Assembly (NCBI GenBank): GCA_046292465.1
Contig: JBKBRB010000005.1
Coordinates: 1-64,000 of the forward strand
Direction: 5' to 3'
Length of the DNA: 64,000 nucleotides
From: JANWWM01 sp046292465
GTDB taxonomy: Bacteria; Bacteroidota; Chlorobiia; Chlorobiales; Thermochlorobacteraceae
Part shown: positions 35,366 to 45,600 of the stretch, one piece after another
Layout: each line of letters opens with the position of its first letter
How positions within the stretch are numbered: position 1 is the first letter of the stretch
The notes under the pieces: model-generated
Database searches by the model: none
Seen by the model: the letters and a program-made list of their open reading frames with translations, nothing else
Told to the model about the DNA's origin: nothing
Program-made: the position numbers and the translations under genes

Positions 35366-38300
35366 TTATTTCACCAGCATCATTTTTCTTGTTTGCACGA
35401 AATCGCCGGCTTGCAAGCGATAGAAGTAGATGCCACTTGCAAGGTTTGTCGCGTTGAACTGCACGGTGTATTCACCAGCGGCTTGGCGACCGTTGACGAG
35501 CGTTGCGACTTCGCGACCCAAAATATCATAGATTTTCAGGCTTACGTTGCCGGCATTAGCAATTGAATACCGAATCGTCGTTGTCGGGTTGAACGGATTC
35601 GGATAGTTTTGCGAAAGCGTATAGGACTTTGCCTTGTTGCTTGTCTTTTGCACACTTAACTGTTGAGCAAGCGGGTTGCGGATTGTTTTTGAAGCAATCG
35701 CAAATTGTCCGAACTCGTTGCCTGAAAGGTTAAAGGCTTTGAGATAATCGCCGTCGCGGTAGGTCGTCAGCGGTTTCCAAGGCGACGATGCATTCGGGCG
35801 ATAGGCGATGTAGAGATTTTGCGGACGAACAATGCCTGTGAGCGCGCCGCAGTAAATTGAGATATCGAAGCGGGTTGATGCGCTTAATCCTGTTTGGTTG
35901 ATTGTCCACACCCGACCAGGTATCACAAAGTGCTCGTTGCCATCGCCATCGTTAATGCGATAGACATTGTGAATGCCGACTGTATCATTGACCGAAAAGA
36001 CCGGTTCAGGCGCAATCGTTCCAACAGAGGCACTAATGCTTCCGTCTGTCGTTGAGCCGCGTTGGATTTCAATAAAGGCATTTGTATTTCCTAAGATGTA
36101 GGTGCCTTCGCCTGCTGCGCCTGATGCGACACTCGGAGTTGCCGATGTGCTTCTGCGGTTTGTTACAGGAATAGGATCATCGTTGGCAACAATTGAACGA
36201 ATGAAGATATCGCCCACGAAACGCGGCGCAGAAGTTGTATAGACTGGAATGTAGTCGCCACCAACATTGTCTGGACCACGATTACCAACAACGCGTGCTT
36301 CACGGTCAGGGTCGTCGAAGTTGTGGCGATAGGTCATGCCTGCAATTAAACCGGGATTGACTGTAATGTCCATATACTCGATTTGTGTGCTGTCGACCGT
36401 GTAAGCCGCATTTACACCGAATCCAAACACATTTCCGTAATCGAGTCCTCTGAAGTTGTTCGTAAAGTCGAAGATATACTCGTGATATTTTCCATCGGCA
36501 ATGAGTGTAACCATGCGTTCGGGTTCGTTAGAGTAGCGGCGACCGCCGTTTGTTGCGCGACGTTGATAAAGCGTATCGCCATTTGGGAACACATAAGGCG
36601 GACGGGTTGCATCGGTCAGGATTACGCTGAGCGTCGGCGCAATATCGCGTTGGAATCGGTTGGTGTTTTCAGCATCGGTTTTGGCAATCACATGGAGCAC
36701 TTTTGCGCGGCTCAAATTGACAGGCGTGGTGTCGGTTGCCGATGATTTGAAGTATTTGCGAATCGCGTCGCGTCCGCCACCGAGCGTATCAGGAAGCCCT
36801 CCCGGCAAATCAGTTCGTCCTTGCGGCAAGCCATTGATGCCGACTAAACCGCTTGTTCCGATTTTAAGCGCTGGTTGTCCTTCGTCTGTAACCCAGTTGA
36901 GCGTGTATCGGTCGCGCGTCGGCTCTCCGCCGAAAATATCCAGAACGCTCCAACCATTAAGCAAGGTATCGCTGACGGAGAAGTCATCCAGCACAACACT
37001 TTGAGGCGCAGTATTTGCAGGTACGCCGATATTGTATTTCAAACTCAAATACTGCTCGACTTGTGCAATTTCAGATGGCGATAAGACTCGGTTATAGACT
37101 AACACTTCGGCAATATCGTTTTGACCGTAGCCTGTGTTGTCAATCAGCGACCCGAGCCGTATACGCGATGTGTTTCCGATTCCCGTGAGCGTTGAGGTTA
37201 AAATTGCGAATTGATTTTCAGATAATGCAGGCGAACCTGCTACACCGTTTGTTGAAAGGGTTGCTGTTCCAGAACCGCCGACCACATTAAACTGGCGTGT
37301 TCCGCCATTAGACATCGCATAATAGCCTGCCTCATTGGAGAGCAATCCTTCGGGTGAACTTGGGTTGATGGTCGAACGACGATTTGCAGCGACCGCAAAA
37401 ACGGTTGCATTGCCTGTAAGCGGCAAGGCTGTTGCCATCGTGTCGTTTACACCATCGAAGCGCATCACGACAAATCCTCTGCCTTGTGTGCCGTTATTGG
37501 CAATGGTTGGGCGTGCGTCGCCTGCCGAGCGCATGTGGTTGCGTGCTCCAGACGCATCGAGCCAAATGTTGGCTGGCTGACCGGTCAGTGTAACATTGCT
37601 TGATTCTAATTTGAGCCACAGTTCCAAGCCGTTTGACGGAATGCCCGAAATCGGCGGTCGCACCAGTGGAATGTTATACTTGTTGCTCAAATAAAGCTCA
37701 ATTTCATCGAGTTCAAGCTCGGAGAGCGTGCGTCCATAAATGATGACTTCTGCAATGTCGTTTGACCCAGCACGAACCGAATCACGAAGCGCACCGAGGA
37801 TGAGCGGTGAGCCGCTGCCAAGCGTGTTCGTAACTCCTTTCAATTCATACACCACAATCGCAAATTCGTCATATCCAAGTTCTCTCGATGTTTCTGACCC
37901 ATTTTTTCGAATCCTTGGAGTACCGTTATTGCCAATTCCACTCTCGCCGTGAATTCTGCGTCCGTCTTGCGACACATAACTGTTATAGGTTGAAAAGGCA
38001 AATCCCGTAGCTGGGTAGTCAGTTTTCGTGCCTAACACCACATCGACAGTGTTTGGAGGCAACGGTGGATTTCCAGAACGCCTGTTAGCCAGAACGACAA
38101 TAGCTGTTGCATCTGACTCCGTTGCCACATCCACCTTCATCAGCGGCTGGTCCTTCGTTGTCCCACCATTTCCAGTAAACCTGACCACAGGTTTGCCATT
38201 GATGCGATTTGTTACAAAGGTCGGGCGATATATGCCGGTTGAAGTCGCATTAGGCGTGTTATCGAAACCTGGCCAAGTCGACACCGAATCTCCATCGTTT

Positions 38301-39175
38301 AATCCCGTAATTCCATCGGCTTTTAGCCACACCAATAAACCATCTTCACGAGGCGGTGGTGGCAGCACAAAGTTATACTTTTGAGCCAAATAATTCTCGA
38401 CTTGAACCGTTTCATTCAAGTTCAAGATGCGGTCGTAAAGGAGAATTTCCGCAATATCGTGCCGACCTGAACGCATCGAGTCGCGCAATGCATTGATGAC
38501 CAACGGGCTACCGCTTCCACCTGTGTTTTCAACACCTGAAAGCTTAAAGGTCATAATCACAAACTCATTTTCTTCCAGTGTTGGTGCTGCATTACGATTC
38601 TTTTTGATGGTTGCTGTACCATTGTTGCCTAATGTTCCACCCTCAGCACGAATCTCGCGTCCATCTCGTGAGACGTAACTGTTGTAAGAAGAAATTCCAA
38701 ATCCTGTTGTGGGATAGTCGTTCTTCGTTGCCATCAATACGTCGACAGTTTGATCCTGCAGTGGCGGCGTGCCTGGTCGCGTGTTCGCAAACACAGCAAA
38801 TGCCGTTACATTCGAGCCTGTTGAAACACCTTGAACAACCATCAAAGGCTGGTCTTTTGTCCAACTTCCATTTCCCAAAAAACGCACCACTTTTTTAGGC
38901 TGACCATTGATGTTGACCTGCATAAGCATTGGAATATGAACGCCTGATGACGCTGCTGATGGACCTACCACAGCGGGCCAACTTGCCACAGGCGTCCCGT
39001 CTGAACCTGTGAGTGTATCGGCTTTCAGCCAGAGTTGAAGCCCATTGGTTGGAACTTGTGCAAGCAGAGATTGGGCAAAACACAGCAGGAAGGCAAGCGC
39101 AGTAAGCGTTCCAAGTGTTTTTTGTTTCAAGGGTGAAACCGACTTGGACGCACGAAGAAGCGTAGCGTTTGTCAT
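35366..39175 (-). CDS. T9SS-exported protein with three LamG-like lectin domains
   Basis: A 1269-residue surface protein: signal region (GTLTALAFLLCFAQSLLAQ, about 22-40), then three copies of a concanavalin-like (LamG) domain. These open NGLQLWLKADTLTG (about 43), GLLVWLKADGITG (about 283) and NGLELWLKLESSN (about 518), and each ends with an [IV]AE[VI][LI][IV]Y-R-L-E-YL-KYN block. Next comes a DUF-type carbohydrate-binding-like region (VVLDDFSVSDTLLNGWSVLD, about 745-930), a further beta-rich part, and a type A sorting domain (SQNYPNPFNPTTTIRYS to the final TRKMMLVK). It is probably a secreted or surface glycan-binding protein. Between the sugar-kinase gene and GH92, it likely captures substrate for the locus. 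A shared operator precedes it. Confidence 0.87.
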   Translation of the reverse strand: MTNATLLRASKSVSPLKQKTLGTLTALAFLLCFAQSLLAQVPTNGLQLWLKADTLTGSDGTPVASWPAVVGPSAASSGVHIPMLMQVNINGQPKKVVRFLGNGSWTKDQPLMVVQGVSTGSNVTAFAVFANTRPGTPPLQDQTVDVLMATKNDYPTTGFGISSYNSYVSRDGREIRAEGGTLGNNGTATIKKNRNAAPTLEENEFVIMTFKLSGVENTGGSGSPLVINALRDSMRSGRHDIAEILLYDRILNLNETVQVENYLAQKYNFVLPPPPREDGLLVWLKADGITGLNDGDSVSTWPGFDNTPNATSTGIYRPTFVTNRINGKPVVRFTGNGGTTKDQPLMKVDVATESDATAIVVLANRRSGNPPLPPNTVDVVLGTKTDYPATGFAFSTYNSYVSQDGRRIHGESGIGNNGTPRIRKNGSETSRELGYDEFAIVVYELKGVTNTLGSGSPLILGALRDSVRAGSNDIAEVIIYGRTLSELELDEIELYLSNKYNIPLVRPPISGIPSNGLELWLKLESSNVTLTGQPANIWLDASGARNHMRSAGDARPTIANNGTQGRGFVVMRFDGVNDTMATALPLTGNATVFAVAANRRSTINPSSPEGLLSNEAGYYAMSNGGTRQFNVVGGSGTATLSTNGVAGSPALSENQFAILTSTLTGIGNTSRIRLGSLIDNTGYGQNDIAEVLVYNRVLSPSEIAQVEQYLSLKYNIGVPANTAPQSVVLDDFSVSDTLLNGWSVLDIFGGEPTRDRYTLNWVTDEGQPALKIGTSGLVGINGLPQGRTDLPGGLPDTLGGGRDAIRKYFKSSATDTTPVNLSRAKVLHVIAKTDAENTNRFQRDIAPTLSVILTDATRPPYVFPNGDTLYQRRATNGGRRYSNEPERMVTLIADGKYHEYIFDFTNNFRGLDYGNVFGFGVNAAYTVDSTQIEYMDITVNPGLIAGMTYRHNFDDPDREARVVGNRGPDNVGGDYIPVYTTSAPRFVGDIFIRSIVANDDPIPVTNRRSTSATPSVASGAAGEGTYILGNTNAFIEIQRGSTTDGSISASVGTIAPEPVFSVNDTVGIHNVYRINDGDGNEHFVIPGRVWTINQTGLSASTRFDISIYCGALTGIVRPQNLYIAYRPNASSPWKPLTTYRDGDYLKAFNLSGNEFGQFAIASKTIRNPLAQQLSVQKTSNKAKSYTLSQNYPNPFNPTTTIRYSIANAGNVSLKIYDILGREVATLVNGRQAAGEYTVQFNATNLASGIYFYRLQAGDFVQTRKMMLVK

Positions 39176-39240
39176 AGTTTGAACAAAGGTTTGTCGTTAA
39201 TTAAGGAAGAAGACTTCAAAGAAAACTCTCAATGTTGTAG

Positions 39241-39252
39241 TGATACGATTAA
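39241..39252. promoter_or_regulatory. Second, imperfect operator copy
   Basis: TGATACGATTAA matches TTAAACGATTAA, the reverse complement of the shared operator core, at 10 of 12 positions. Its centre is 27 bp from the centre of the strong site at 39266-39284. It may bind a second repressor dimer in the leader of the T9SS gene. Confidence 0.4.
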
Positions 39253-39265
39253 AACTTGCTTGTTT

Positions 39266-39284
39266 ATTTAATCGTTTAACAGCG
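39266..39284. promoter_or_regulatory. Shared LacI-type operator (copy 2)
   Basis: ATTTAATCGTTTAACAGCG is identical over 19 bases to 49596-49614. The core TTAA-N-CG-N-TTAA is a palindrome with a central CG, as in LacI-family operators. It sits 4 bases downstream of a -7-like box and about 92 bases upstream of the T9SS gene start, where a bound repressor would block initiation or elongation. Confidence 0.65.
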
Positions 39285-39287
39285 TTG

Positions 39288-39317
39288 CAAGTTAATTTTT
39301 TTCCATTCAATTCCAAA
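39288..39317 (-). promoter_or_regulatory. Promoter of the LamG T9SS gene
   Basis: On the minus strand TTTG (39317-39314) is followed after 19 bases by TAACTTG (39294-39288), a partial match to TAnnTTTG. The arrangement of boxes and operator copies that upstream of the TonB receptor at 49596-49646. Confidence 0.5.
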
Positions 39318-39322
39318 AGCGA

Positions 39323-40216
39323 TTAGCATGCGGTCAGCATTGCCGCACCGAAGACGCCCGCACTATCACCAAGCAAAGGTTTTACAATTTTTGTCTCGAG
39401 TGTATGATTAAAGACATATCGCTTTGTTGCTTCGACGCCGTCGGTGTAAAGCAGGTCGATGTTGCCCACGCCGCCGCCCAACACAATCACATCGGGGTCT
39501 AAAATGTTGATGACGGTGGCAATGGCTTTTCCAAAATTTTCGGTTAGGCGACGCACAGTTGCCGTAGCGTGTTCATCTTCGGCGCGCAAATGCCGCTCGA
39601 CAATGTCTTTTAGTTTTCTTGTTTGACCGCTTTGTTTTCGGTAGAAGCGCTCGAGCCAAACGCCTGACAAAACCGTTTCAACACAGCCGCGCTTTCCGCA
39701 ATAACATTGTTCGCCGTTTTCTTCGAGCATGTTGTGCCCCCATTCGCCTGCAATGCCTTGCTTGCCGTTAAGCACTTTTCCATTGACGACGATTCCGCCG
39801 CCGACACCTGTTCCCATAATCACACCGAAAACGACCGACGCACCTTTTCCTGCTCCCAGCGACGCTTCCGCTAAGGCAAAGCAGTTTGCGTCGTTTGCAA
39901 TTTCAATGGGCAGTCCTAAACTTTCTTCTAAGTCGCGTTTGAAGGGTTTTCCGTTTAGGCAAACGGTATTGCTGTTTTTGAGCGTCTGTGTGGAGGGTTC
40001 GAGCGTGCCGGGTGTTCCGATTCCGATTGTCGTTGGTTGGCTTCCAACTTCGTTTGTAACCTCGCCAATCAGTCGTTTGATTTGCGCGAGAATATGCGCG
40101 TAGCCTTTCTTTGATTCCGTCGGCATGCGTTTTCGCGCCAGCGTGTGCGTGCTTGTTGGATTTTCCAAAACTGCACATTCAATTTTTGTTCCGCCTAAAT
40201 CAATTCCCCAAAGCAT
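39323..40216 (-). CDS. ROK-family sugar kinase
   Basis: A 297-residue cytosolic kinase that phosphorylates a hexose with ATP. The phosphate loop is GIDLGGTKIE (5-14), the sugar-binding stretch is NDANCFALAEASLGAGKG, the ExGH-type motif is GEWGHNML, and the zinc-binding ROK motif is CYCGKRGCVETVLSG. A GGGVGN motif lies near the C-terminus. Glucokinase, N-acetylglucosamine kinase, mannokinase and fructokinase all fit. With GH92 and GH3 in the same locus, mannose or glucose are likely substrates. It starts 3 bases after the transporter stop, so the two are co-translated. Confidence 0.93.
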   Translation of the reverse strand: MLWGIDLGGTKIECAVLENPTSTHTLARKRMPTESKKGYAHILAQIKRLIGEVTNEVGSQPTTIGIGTPGTLEPSTQTLKNSNTVCLNGKPFKRDLEESLGLPIEIANDANCFALAEASLGAGKGASVVFGVIMGTGVGGGIVVNGKVLNGKQGIAGEWGHNMLEENGEQCYCGKRGCVETVLSGVWLERFYRKQSGQTRKLKDIVERHLRAEDEHATATVRRLTENFGKAIATVINILDPDVIVLGGGVGNIDLLYTDGVEATKRYVFNHTLETKIVKPLLGDSAGVFGAAMLTAC

Positions 40217-40219
40217 TGT

Positions 40220-41527
40220 TCAAGCCTGTTCGATTTTTCCGTGCACGGAGCCTTTGAAGCCGTAATAAACAATGTAGAGATAGCAAATCGCTGGAAGCAA
40301 GAACGCGCTTTGCAAACCTGACGAATCCGCGATTGCGCCCATCGCGACGGGCAAAAGCGCGCCGCCAACAATCGACATAATCAAGATGCTCGAGCCTGCA
40401 TTGGTGAGCTTTCCGAGACCGTCGATGCCGAGCGTGAAAATGGTTGGGAACATAATCGAGTTGAACAGTCCGATGGAAAGCACCGTCCACATTGCGAATG
40501 CGCCTGATGAAAAGGTTGCTGTTAATGCAAGCAGTGCCGCCACACCTGCAAAGATGCCGAGCAAAACCCCCGCCCGAATTTTTTGCAAAAGTGCCGAGCC
40601 GATGAACCGACCAACCATTGCTCCGCCCCAATAGTAAGAGACATAGTTTGCTGCCTCGGCTTCCTTCAAACCTTGAATCTCGGACAAGCCGATGAAGTTG
40701 ATAAGAAAACTTCCGATGGAAACTTCTGCGCCGACATACACAAAAATTCCAACTGCACCAAGCGCGAGATGCGGCACTTTAAGCGCCTCACCAAATGCAC
40801 TTTCCTTTTCCACATCTTTTTCAGACTCGCCCTCAACGGTTTCAATTTTGGGAAGATTAAAGAGCGCAATCACGCCCGCAAGTGCAAAGAGCGCGAGCGC
40901 AAGTCCGATGTAAGGCAGTTGCACCGACGCTGCCTCTGCAAGTTTGTAAGCATAAAGTTCTTCAGGCGAAAGCGTTTTGAGTTCTTCTGCGGTTTTTGCT
41001 GCCGAGTTCAAAATGAGCAACCCGCCGAAATACGGCGCCACCGTTGTGCCAAGCGAATTGAACGCTTGTGCAAGATTCAATCGGCTTGATGCGGTTTCAG
41101 GCTTGCCGAGCACGGACACATATGGATTTGCTGCTACTTGCAGAATCGTAATGCCTGACGCAAGGATAAACAATGCGCCTAAAAAGAGCGGATACGCTAA
41201 GGTTGCCGCCGCCGGAAAAAAGAGCAACGCCCCTATGCCCGCTGTGCATAGCCCGACCACGATTCCGCGCTTATAGCCAACCCACGCAATCACTTTTCCC
41301 GCAGGTAGCGACATCAGGAAATACGCCGAAAAAAATGTGAATTGAATAAGCGCCGATTGCACATAGTTCAGGTCAAACACGGCTTTGAGGTGTGGAATTA
41401 AAATATCGTTCAAGCATGTGAGAAATCCCCACATAAAGAAAAGCCCTGTTACGACGATGAACGCCGGCGTGTAGTTCTTTTCAGAACTTGCTGTCGTTGC
41501 ACTTTCAGGTGTTGCGAGATTTGCCAT
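40220..41527 (-). CDS. FucP/FHS-family sugar:proton symporter (MFS)
   Basis: A 435-residue permease with twelve helices of the fucose/glucose-galactose family. Signatures are TGLFFMWGFLTCLNDILIPHLK in helix 1, LPAGKVIAWVGYKRGI, LASGITILQVAANPYVSVLG and AQAFNSLGTTVAPYFGG. The family imports L-fucose, glucose, galactose or mannose with protons. The position between the PorV-like gene and the sugar kinase makes it the inner-membrane importer for the glycan locus. Sugar specificity is not readable. Confidence 0.92.
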   Translation of the reverse strand: MANLATPESATTASSEKNYTPAFIVVTGLFFMWGFLTCLNDILIPHLKAVFDLNYVQSALIQFTFFSAYFLMSLPAGKVIAWVGYKRGIVVGLCTAGIGALLFFPAAATLAYPLFLGALFILASGITILQVAANPYVSVLGKPETASSRLNLAQAFNSLGTTVAPYFGGLLILNSAAKTAEELKTLSPEELYAYKLAEAASVQLPYIGLALALFALAGVIALFNLPKIETVEGESEKDVEKESAFGEALKVPHLALGAVGIFVYVGAEVSIGSFLINFIGLSEIQGLKEAEAANYVSYYWGGAMVGRFIGSALLQKIRAGVLLGIFAGVAALLALTATFSSGAFAMWTVLSIGLFNSIMFPTIFTLGIDGLGKLTNAGSSILIMSIVGGALLPVAMGAIADSSGLQSAFLLPAICYLYIVYYGFKGSVHGKIEQA

Positions 41528-41632
41528 TTTGTTTTTGGTTTGATACTTCGTTCCGATATGCTCTGTGCCAACAACTTTTTGGATTCTTCACTCCGCTTTG
41601 CTTTGTTCAGACTGACAAGTCTTCATGTCGGA

Positions 41633-42655
41633 TTAGAAAAGAAGCGAGAGCGAAAGCCACTGCGGTGCGTTCAAGCGTCCGTAGGATTGGTAAGTGTAAT
41701 CTAACCGGAAGACGAGATAGCCGAGATTATATTTCAAGCCTGCACCGAGCGTGAAGCCGGCTTCTGCAAATTCGACGAAGAGTTGGTTATATCCTGCGCG
41801 AAGGAAGAGCATATCGCGCCAGCCGTATTCCATTCCAACATTTGCATGTGGCTGCATGTCGTTCGGATTGACAGCATCGAGCGCAAGGGTGAGTCGGTTG
41901 CTTGCGTCTTCGAGCACTTCGGTTGCAATGCCGACCCTGAACATCAGCGGCAAGTTCCATGCATCGGTTGAAAGTTCAGCGGGAATGCCGTTGTTGTCTC
42001 CATTTAAGCCTGTGCCTGTTGAAGCCGTAATGAGCAAGGCGTTCCCGCGCATGCGCATTGTGCCGCCGAAGTTGTGCATCGTCGCCGCCAATCGGAATCG
42101 TTTTGAGACTTCGAACAAAACGCCTAAATCTATGGCAACCGTTTGTGCCGACGATTGATAGAGCGACTGTGAGATAAGTTTTGCAGTAATTCCGACCGAG
42201 AAGCGGTCTGTAAGAGGACGTGCGTAAGAGAGATTGAACGAGAGGTCAGAGGTTGAGAAAAATTCGCCTGTGCCGTCGGGGTCTCTTTCGGTGGTGCGTT
42301 CGATATCGCCAGAGGTCAGCAAGGTTACTGAGCCGCCGAATGTGCCACCATCGCCGAAGTTTGCGGTTGCGCCTGCCCAAGCAATGCGTGTATCGACGAG
42401 CCAGTTGGAGTGAATGAACGCTGTTTGCACGCGCTCGTTTCGCGCAATTGCGGCAGGATTCCAATAGAGCATGGAGACGTCGTTTTTCATTGCCGTAAAT
42501 GCGCCGCCCATTGCCACGGCACGCGCGCCAATCCCAATGCCGAGAAATTGCGCTCCGGTTGTGCCGACTTTAGACTGCGCAAATGCGCTTTGGCACATCT
42601 CCAACAAGAGCACTAAAAGAACCCTTGAGTAAAGTTTTCTCATTGTCCGTGTCAT
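41633..42655 (-). CDS. PorV/PorQ-family outer-membrane barrel protein
   Basis: A 340-residue outer-membrane protein: signal peptide (VLLVLLLEMCQSAFAQ), the family hallmark GAQFLGIGIGARAVAMGGAFTAMKNDVSMLYWNPAAIA right after cleavage, then a FadL/UPF0164-type barrel ending WLSLSLLF. PorV shuttles T9SS cargo to the attachment complex; other members are of unknown function. The ATG at 42655 overlaps the stop of the 1295-residue gene (ATGA), so the two are translationally coupled. This coupling suggests the barrel serves that protein rather than being the genome's general PorV. Confidence 0.88.
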   Translation of the reverse strand: MTRTMRKLYSRVLLVLLLEMCQSAFAQSKVGTTGAQFLGIGIGARAVAMGGAFTAMKNDVSMLYWNPAAIARNERVQTAFIHSNWLVDTRIAWAGATANFGDGGTFGGSVTLLTSGDIERTTERDPDGTGEFFSTSDLSFNLSYARPLTDRFSVGITAKLISQSLYQSSAQTVAIDLGVLFEVSKRFRLAATMHNFGGTMRMRGNALLITASTGTGLNGDNNGIPAELSTDAWNLPLMFRVGIATEVLEDASNRLTLALDAVNPNDMQPHANVGMEYGWRDMLFLRAGYNQLFVEFAEAGFTLGAGLKYNLGYLVFRLDYTYQSYGRLNAPQWLSLSLLF

Positions 42656-45600
42656 TTAATCAAGACGAATTTTCCTGTTTTTGTGCCGATGCCTGGTGCA
42701 TCTAAGTGATAGAGATATAATCCGTAAGCCACATCGAGCCGCTCACGTGAGCGCAAATCCCAAGTTACATCGCCCTCGTTCGAGCCATCTTGTGTCAGGG
42801 TTTGGACTAAATCGCCACGAATGGTGTAGATGCGAATCGTTGAGCCTTTGGGCACATGCGTAAAGCGAATGACTCTCTCACCGCGTCCGCGCGTTACGCC
42901 CAGGGGCAAGGGTTGCTCGTATTGGCTTCGTGCGATGTAAGGATTTGGCACAACCTTGACTCGGTCGAGCGCATTTTTTGCGCGGTCCTTATCGACGAAT
43001 ACGGCACGGGTTTTAAATTGAAAACTATCGCCTGTTCGGAAAGGCTTGTTGAAACGCACCACGAACTTATCGCCCACACGAGGCACGATGCGATTCGGTC
43101 CTAAGCGCGGATTGAAGGCAAATGTCCAAGTGAAGACTGAATCGGCAAGGACCTGACTCGGTCCATATGGACGCGGGTTTTTGTAGAATGGCAATCCAAT
43201 TTCAATGGGGCCTGAGTTTTGCGTTGCAACCGTGTCGAATACATTCGTTGAGCGTTTGGTGAGAAAGAATCGTACCGTATCGCCTGTGCTTAAATTGCGA
43301 ATGATGAAGTTTGTCGGTCGCCCGATGAAACTTTGTCCAATCGTTGTTGGCAAGCCTGATGTTCTGATGTAGCGCACGGTGTCGCTTCGCCATGTGCCGA
43401 AGGGCACGATTTCAATTTCGTAGTCGTCCGGTCGCAAGACGGTTGCAAACACACCGAGAGGATTAACGAAGTAGTTGCGTCCTGCGGTGTCAGTGGCTTG
43501 CACGAAAGCGTCATAGCCGTTGATGTCTTCGCGTGTCCATTTTGTCTCTGCTCGGTTGAGTTCGCCTCGGATGCGGTTTCGAATCGTCAGGTATATGCCG
43601 TTAAAAATTTGGTCGTCGGCAATGTAGAGTTGGCGGTCGCGCGTGGCATAAGAACTTTGTTCGTTGAGCGGTCGGCGATTGCGTTTAATGACTGTGTCGG
43701 GCGAATTAGGATTGGTTCTATCAATGACAGAGAAAAATGATGTGGCGGCTAATTGCTCTTCGAAATCATCGTCGTCAATTAAGCCGTTGCCGTTGTTGTC
43801 TAATCCATCTGTGGCGGTGTCGAAGAATTTCAGCACATATGTTTTATCCTGAACGGTATCAGGGTCGACGATGGTGTATTGTACTGTTCCGTTTCCAACG
43901 ATGTTGCCAATTGGTTGAAGTGCGCCGCCCTCTGACGGAATCGTGAATCCGGCGACCTTTGGTCGTGGCACGACGGCTACGACATTCGTTCCCAAAACGA
44001 AATTGCCTTGTCCGTCGGGTCTTGCGCTTGGCGTGTTTTCAGCGGGATAAAGGCTCAAGGCAGTATCGCCACGCGTGTAAGCCAACACGGCGTAGAAGTA
44101 TAGCCGCCCGTTGACGACGTTGGAGTCCGTAAAGGTGTGTTGCAATCCAGAGTTGTTGCCTAAGTAATAGGCAATGCCGCGCGACTGTTGCAACAGTTCG
44201 CGTGTCGTCAGTGGAAAGTTTCCGAAGACATCGTTGTCTAAATCAAACTGTACTAATGCTTTGAACTGTTGAGCCTCTTCGCCGCGCGAGCCTGTAATGA
44301 GCAGTGCGTCTGCAAAGTTTGGGTCAGTGGCTTTGATGATTTTATAGCCCTCGAAATTTTTGACGCGCGGGTCGTCGGTGCCAACAGGCAGGTTCAATCG
44401 GCGTCGGATAAATTCATCACGATAATCTTCGGCGGCGGCATCCCAATAAAGCGTTACGCGGCGGTCATCCGTGTAATAGCCAAGCTTTGGTGGTGTCGGC
44501 GGACGGGCGAAGTTGTAGTTCGCATCGTAAATTGCCTGCACAATATCTTTTGTTTGAACGATTGATTGCGCGTCATTACCGAAGAGCAAGGCAATCGAGA
44601 GCCGCTCTGTTTGTCCTGACGCCAGCGGAAAGTAGCCAGTGCTGTAAAGGTAATCTTGGTCAATCGTTTGATTGAGGTCAGCAATGATGTCGTAGGTTCC
44701 AGGCTGCGCCAATTGCGGAATCAAGTCGACGGTTTGCGGACTTGCAATTGGCAATCCTTCGTTCGGGCGAATTGCAAATCCTGTCAATCCAATTTGGTCA
44801 GATTCTTTGACATCGACGGCATCGATGAAGCCGTCGCCGTTGTTGTCGAAGCCATCATCGCGCCGTTCATCAATCATCGGATAAATTGTGCGATTGATTT
44901 CCAGCGGGTCGTAAATGCCACTTCCTGCGGGAATGCCGGTTGGAAAGCGTTGCGCAAGTTGAATGTAATTGACGTAGGCAAGCGCCGGTTGTTCTCTTGG
45001 AATGACGATGCGTTGGATGAGGTCGTATTCAATGCGGCGGCGCCTGACATGCTGATTGTAGTTTTCATCGATGATACCGTTGAGATTATCATCTAAAAGG
45101 TTGTTATCAATTTCTTTGAGCACAGTTCCTGAGGCACTCAATCGGTAAGGAATGCCGAGCGAGACGACGGTTGTATCGACATTCGGCATTCTCACGACAC
45201 GCCGCACATATTTGAGGATTCGGCGGTTGTTGACGAGCGTGTCGCGCTGTTCAATCAAGACCAGTAGGTTTCCGGGGACAATAGTTCGGCGAAATGCTGT
45301 ATCGCCTGCGACGATGCTGTAATCGTAATCACCTGTGCCGGGCAGTTTGCTGAAAATTGAGGGTTGTTCAGTTGGATTATCCGTTTTTTCCCAGTCACCG
45401 TCGTTATCAATTCCGTCAAAGGGGTTGCCGGGGCTTTCTAAAAATGCTGCGCCTGCAAATCCGGGCGGGTAAAAGTTTCGATTCCAACTGCCTGCAACTG
45501 GTGGGTTATTGACGGTGCTTTTGAAGCTATAAGTAATTGAGTTGGCTTGGTCGAAGGCAGAAACGCCGTCAATACCGCCCGTGCCGCCGCCGCCGATGTC

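Noticed and set aside
35361..35370. AATCGTT core like the shared operator, near the GH92 promoter region
   Set aside because: Only seven bases match and it lies at the end of the LamG coding region; too weak to call.
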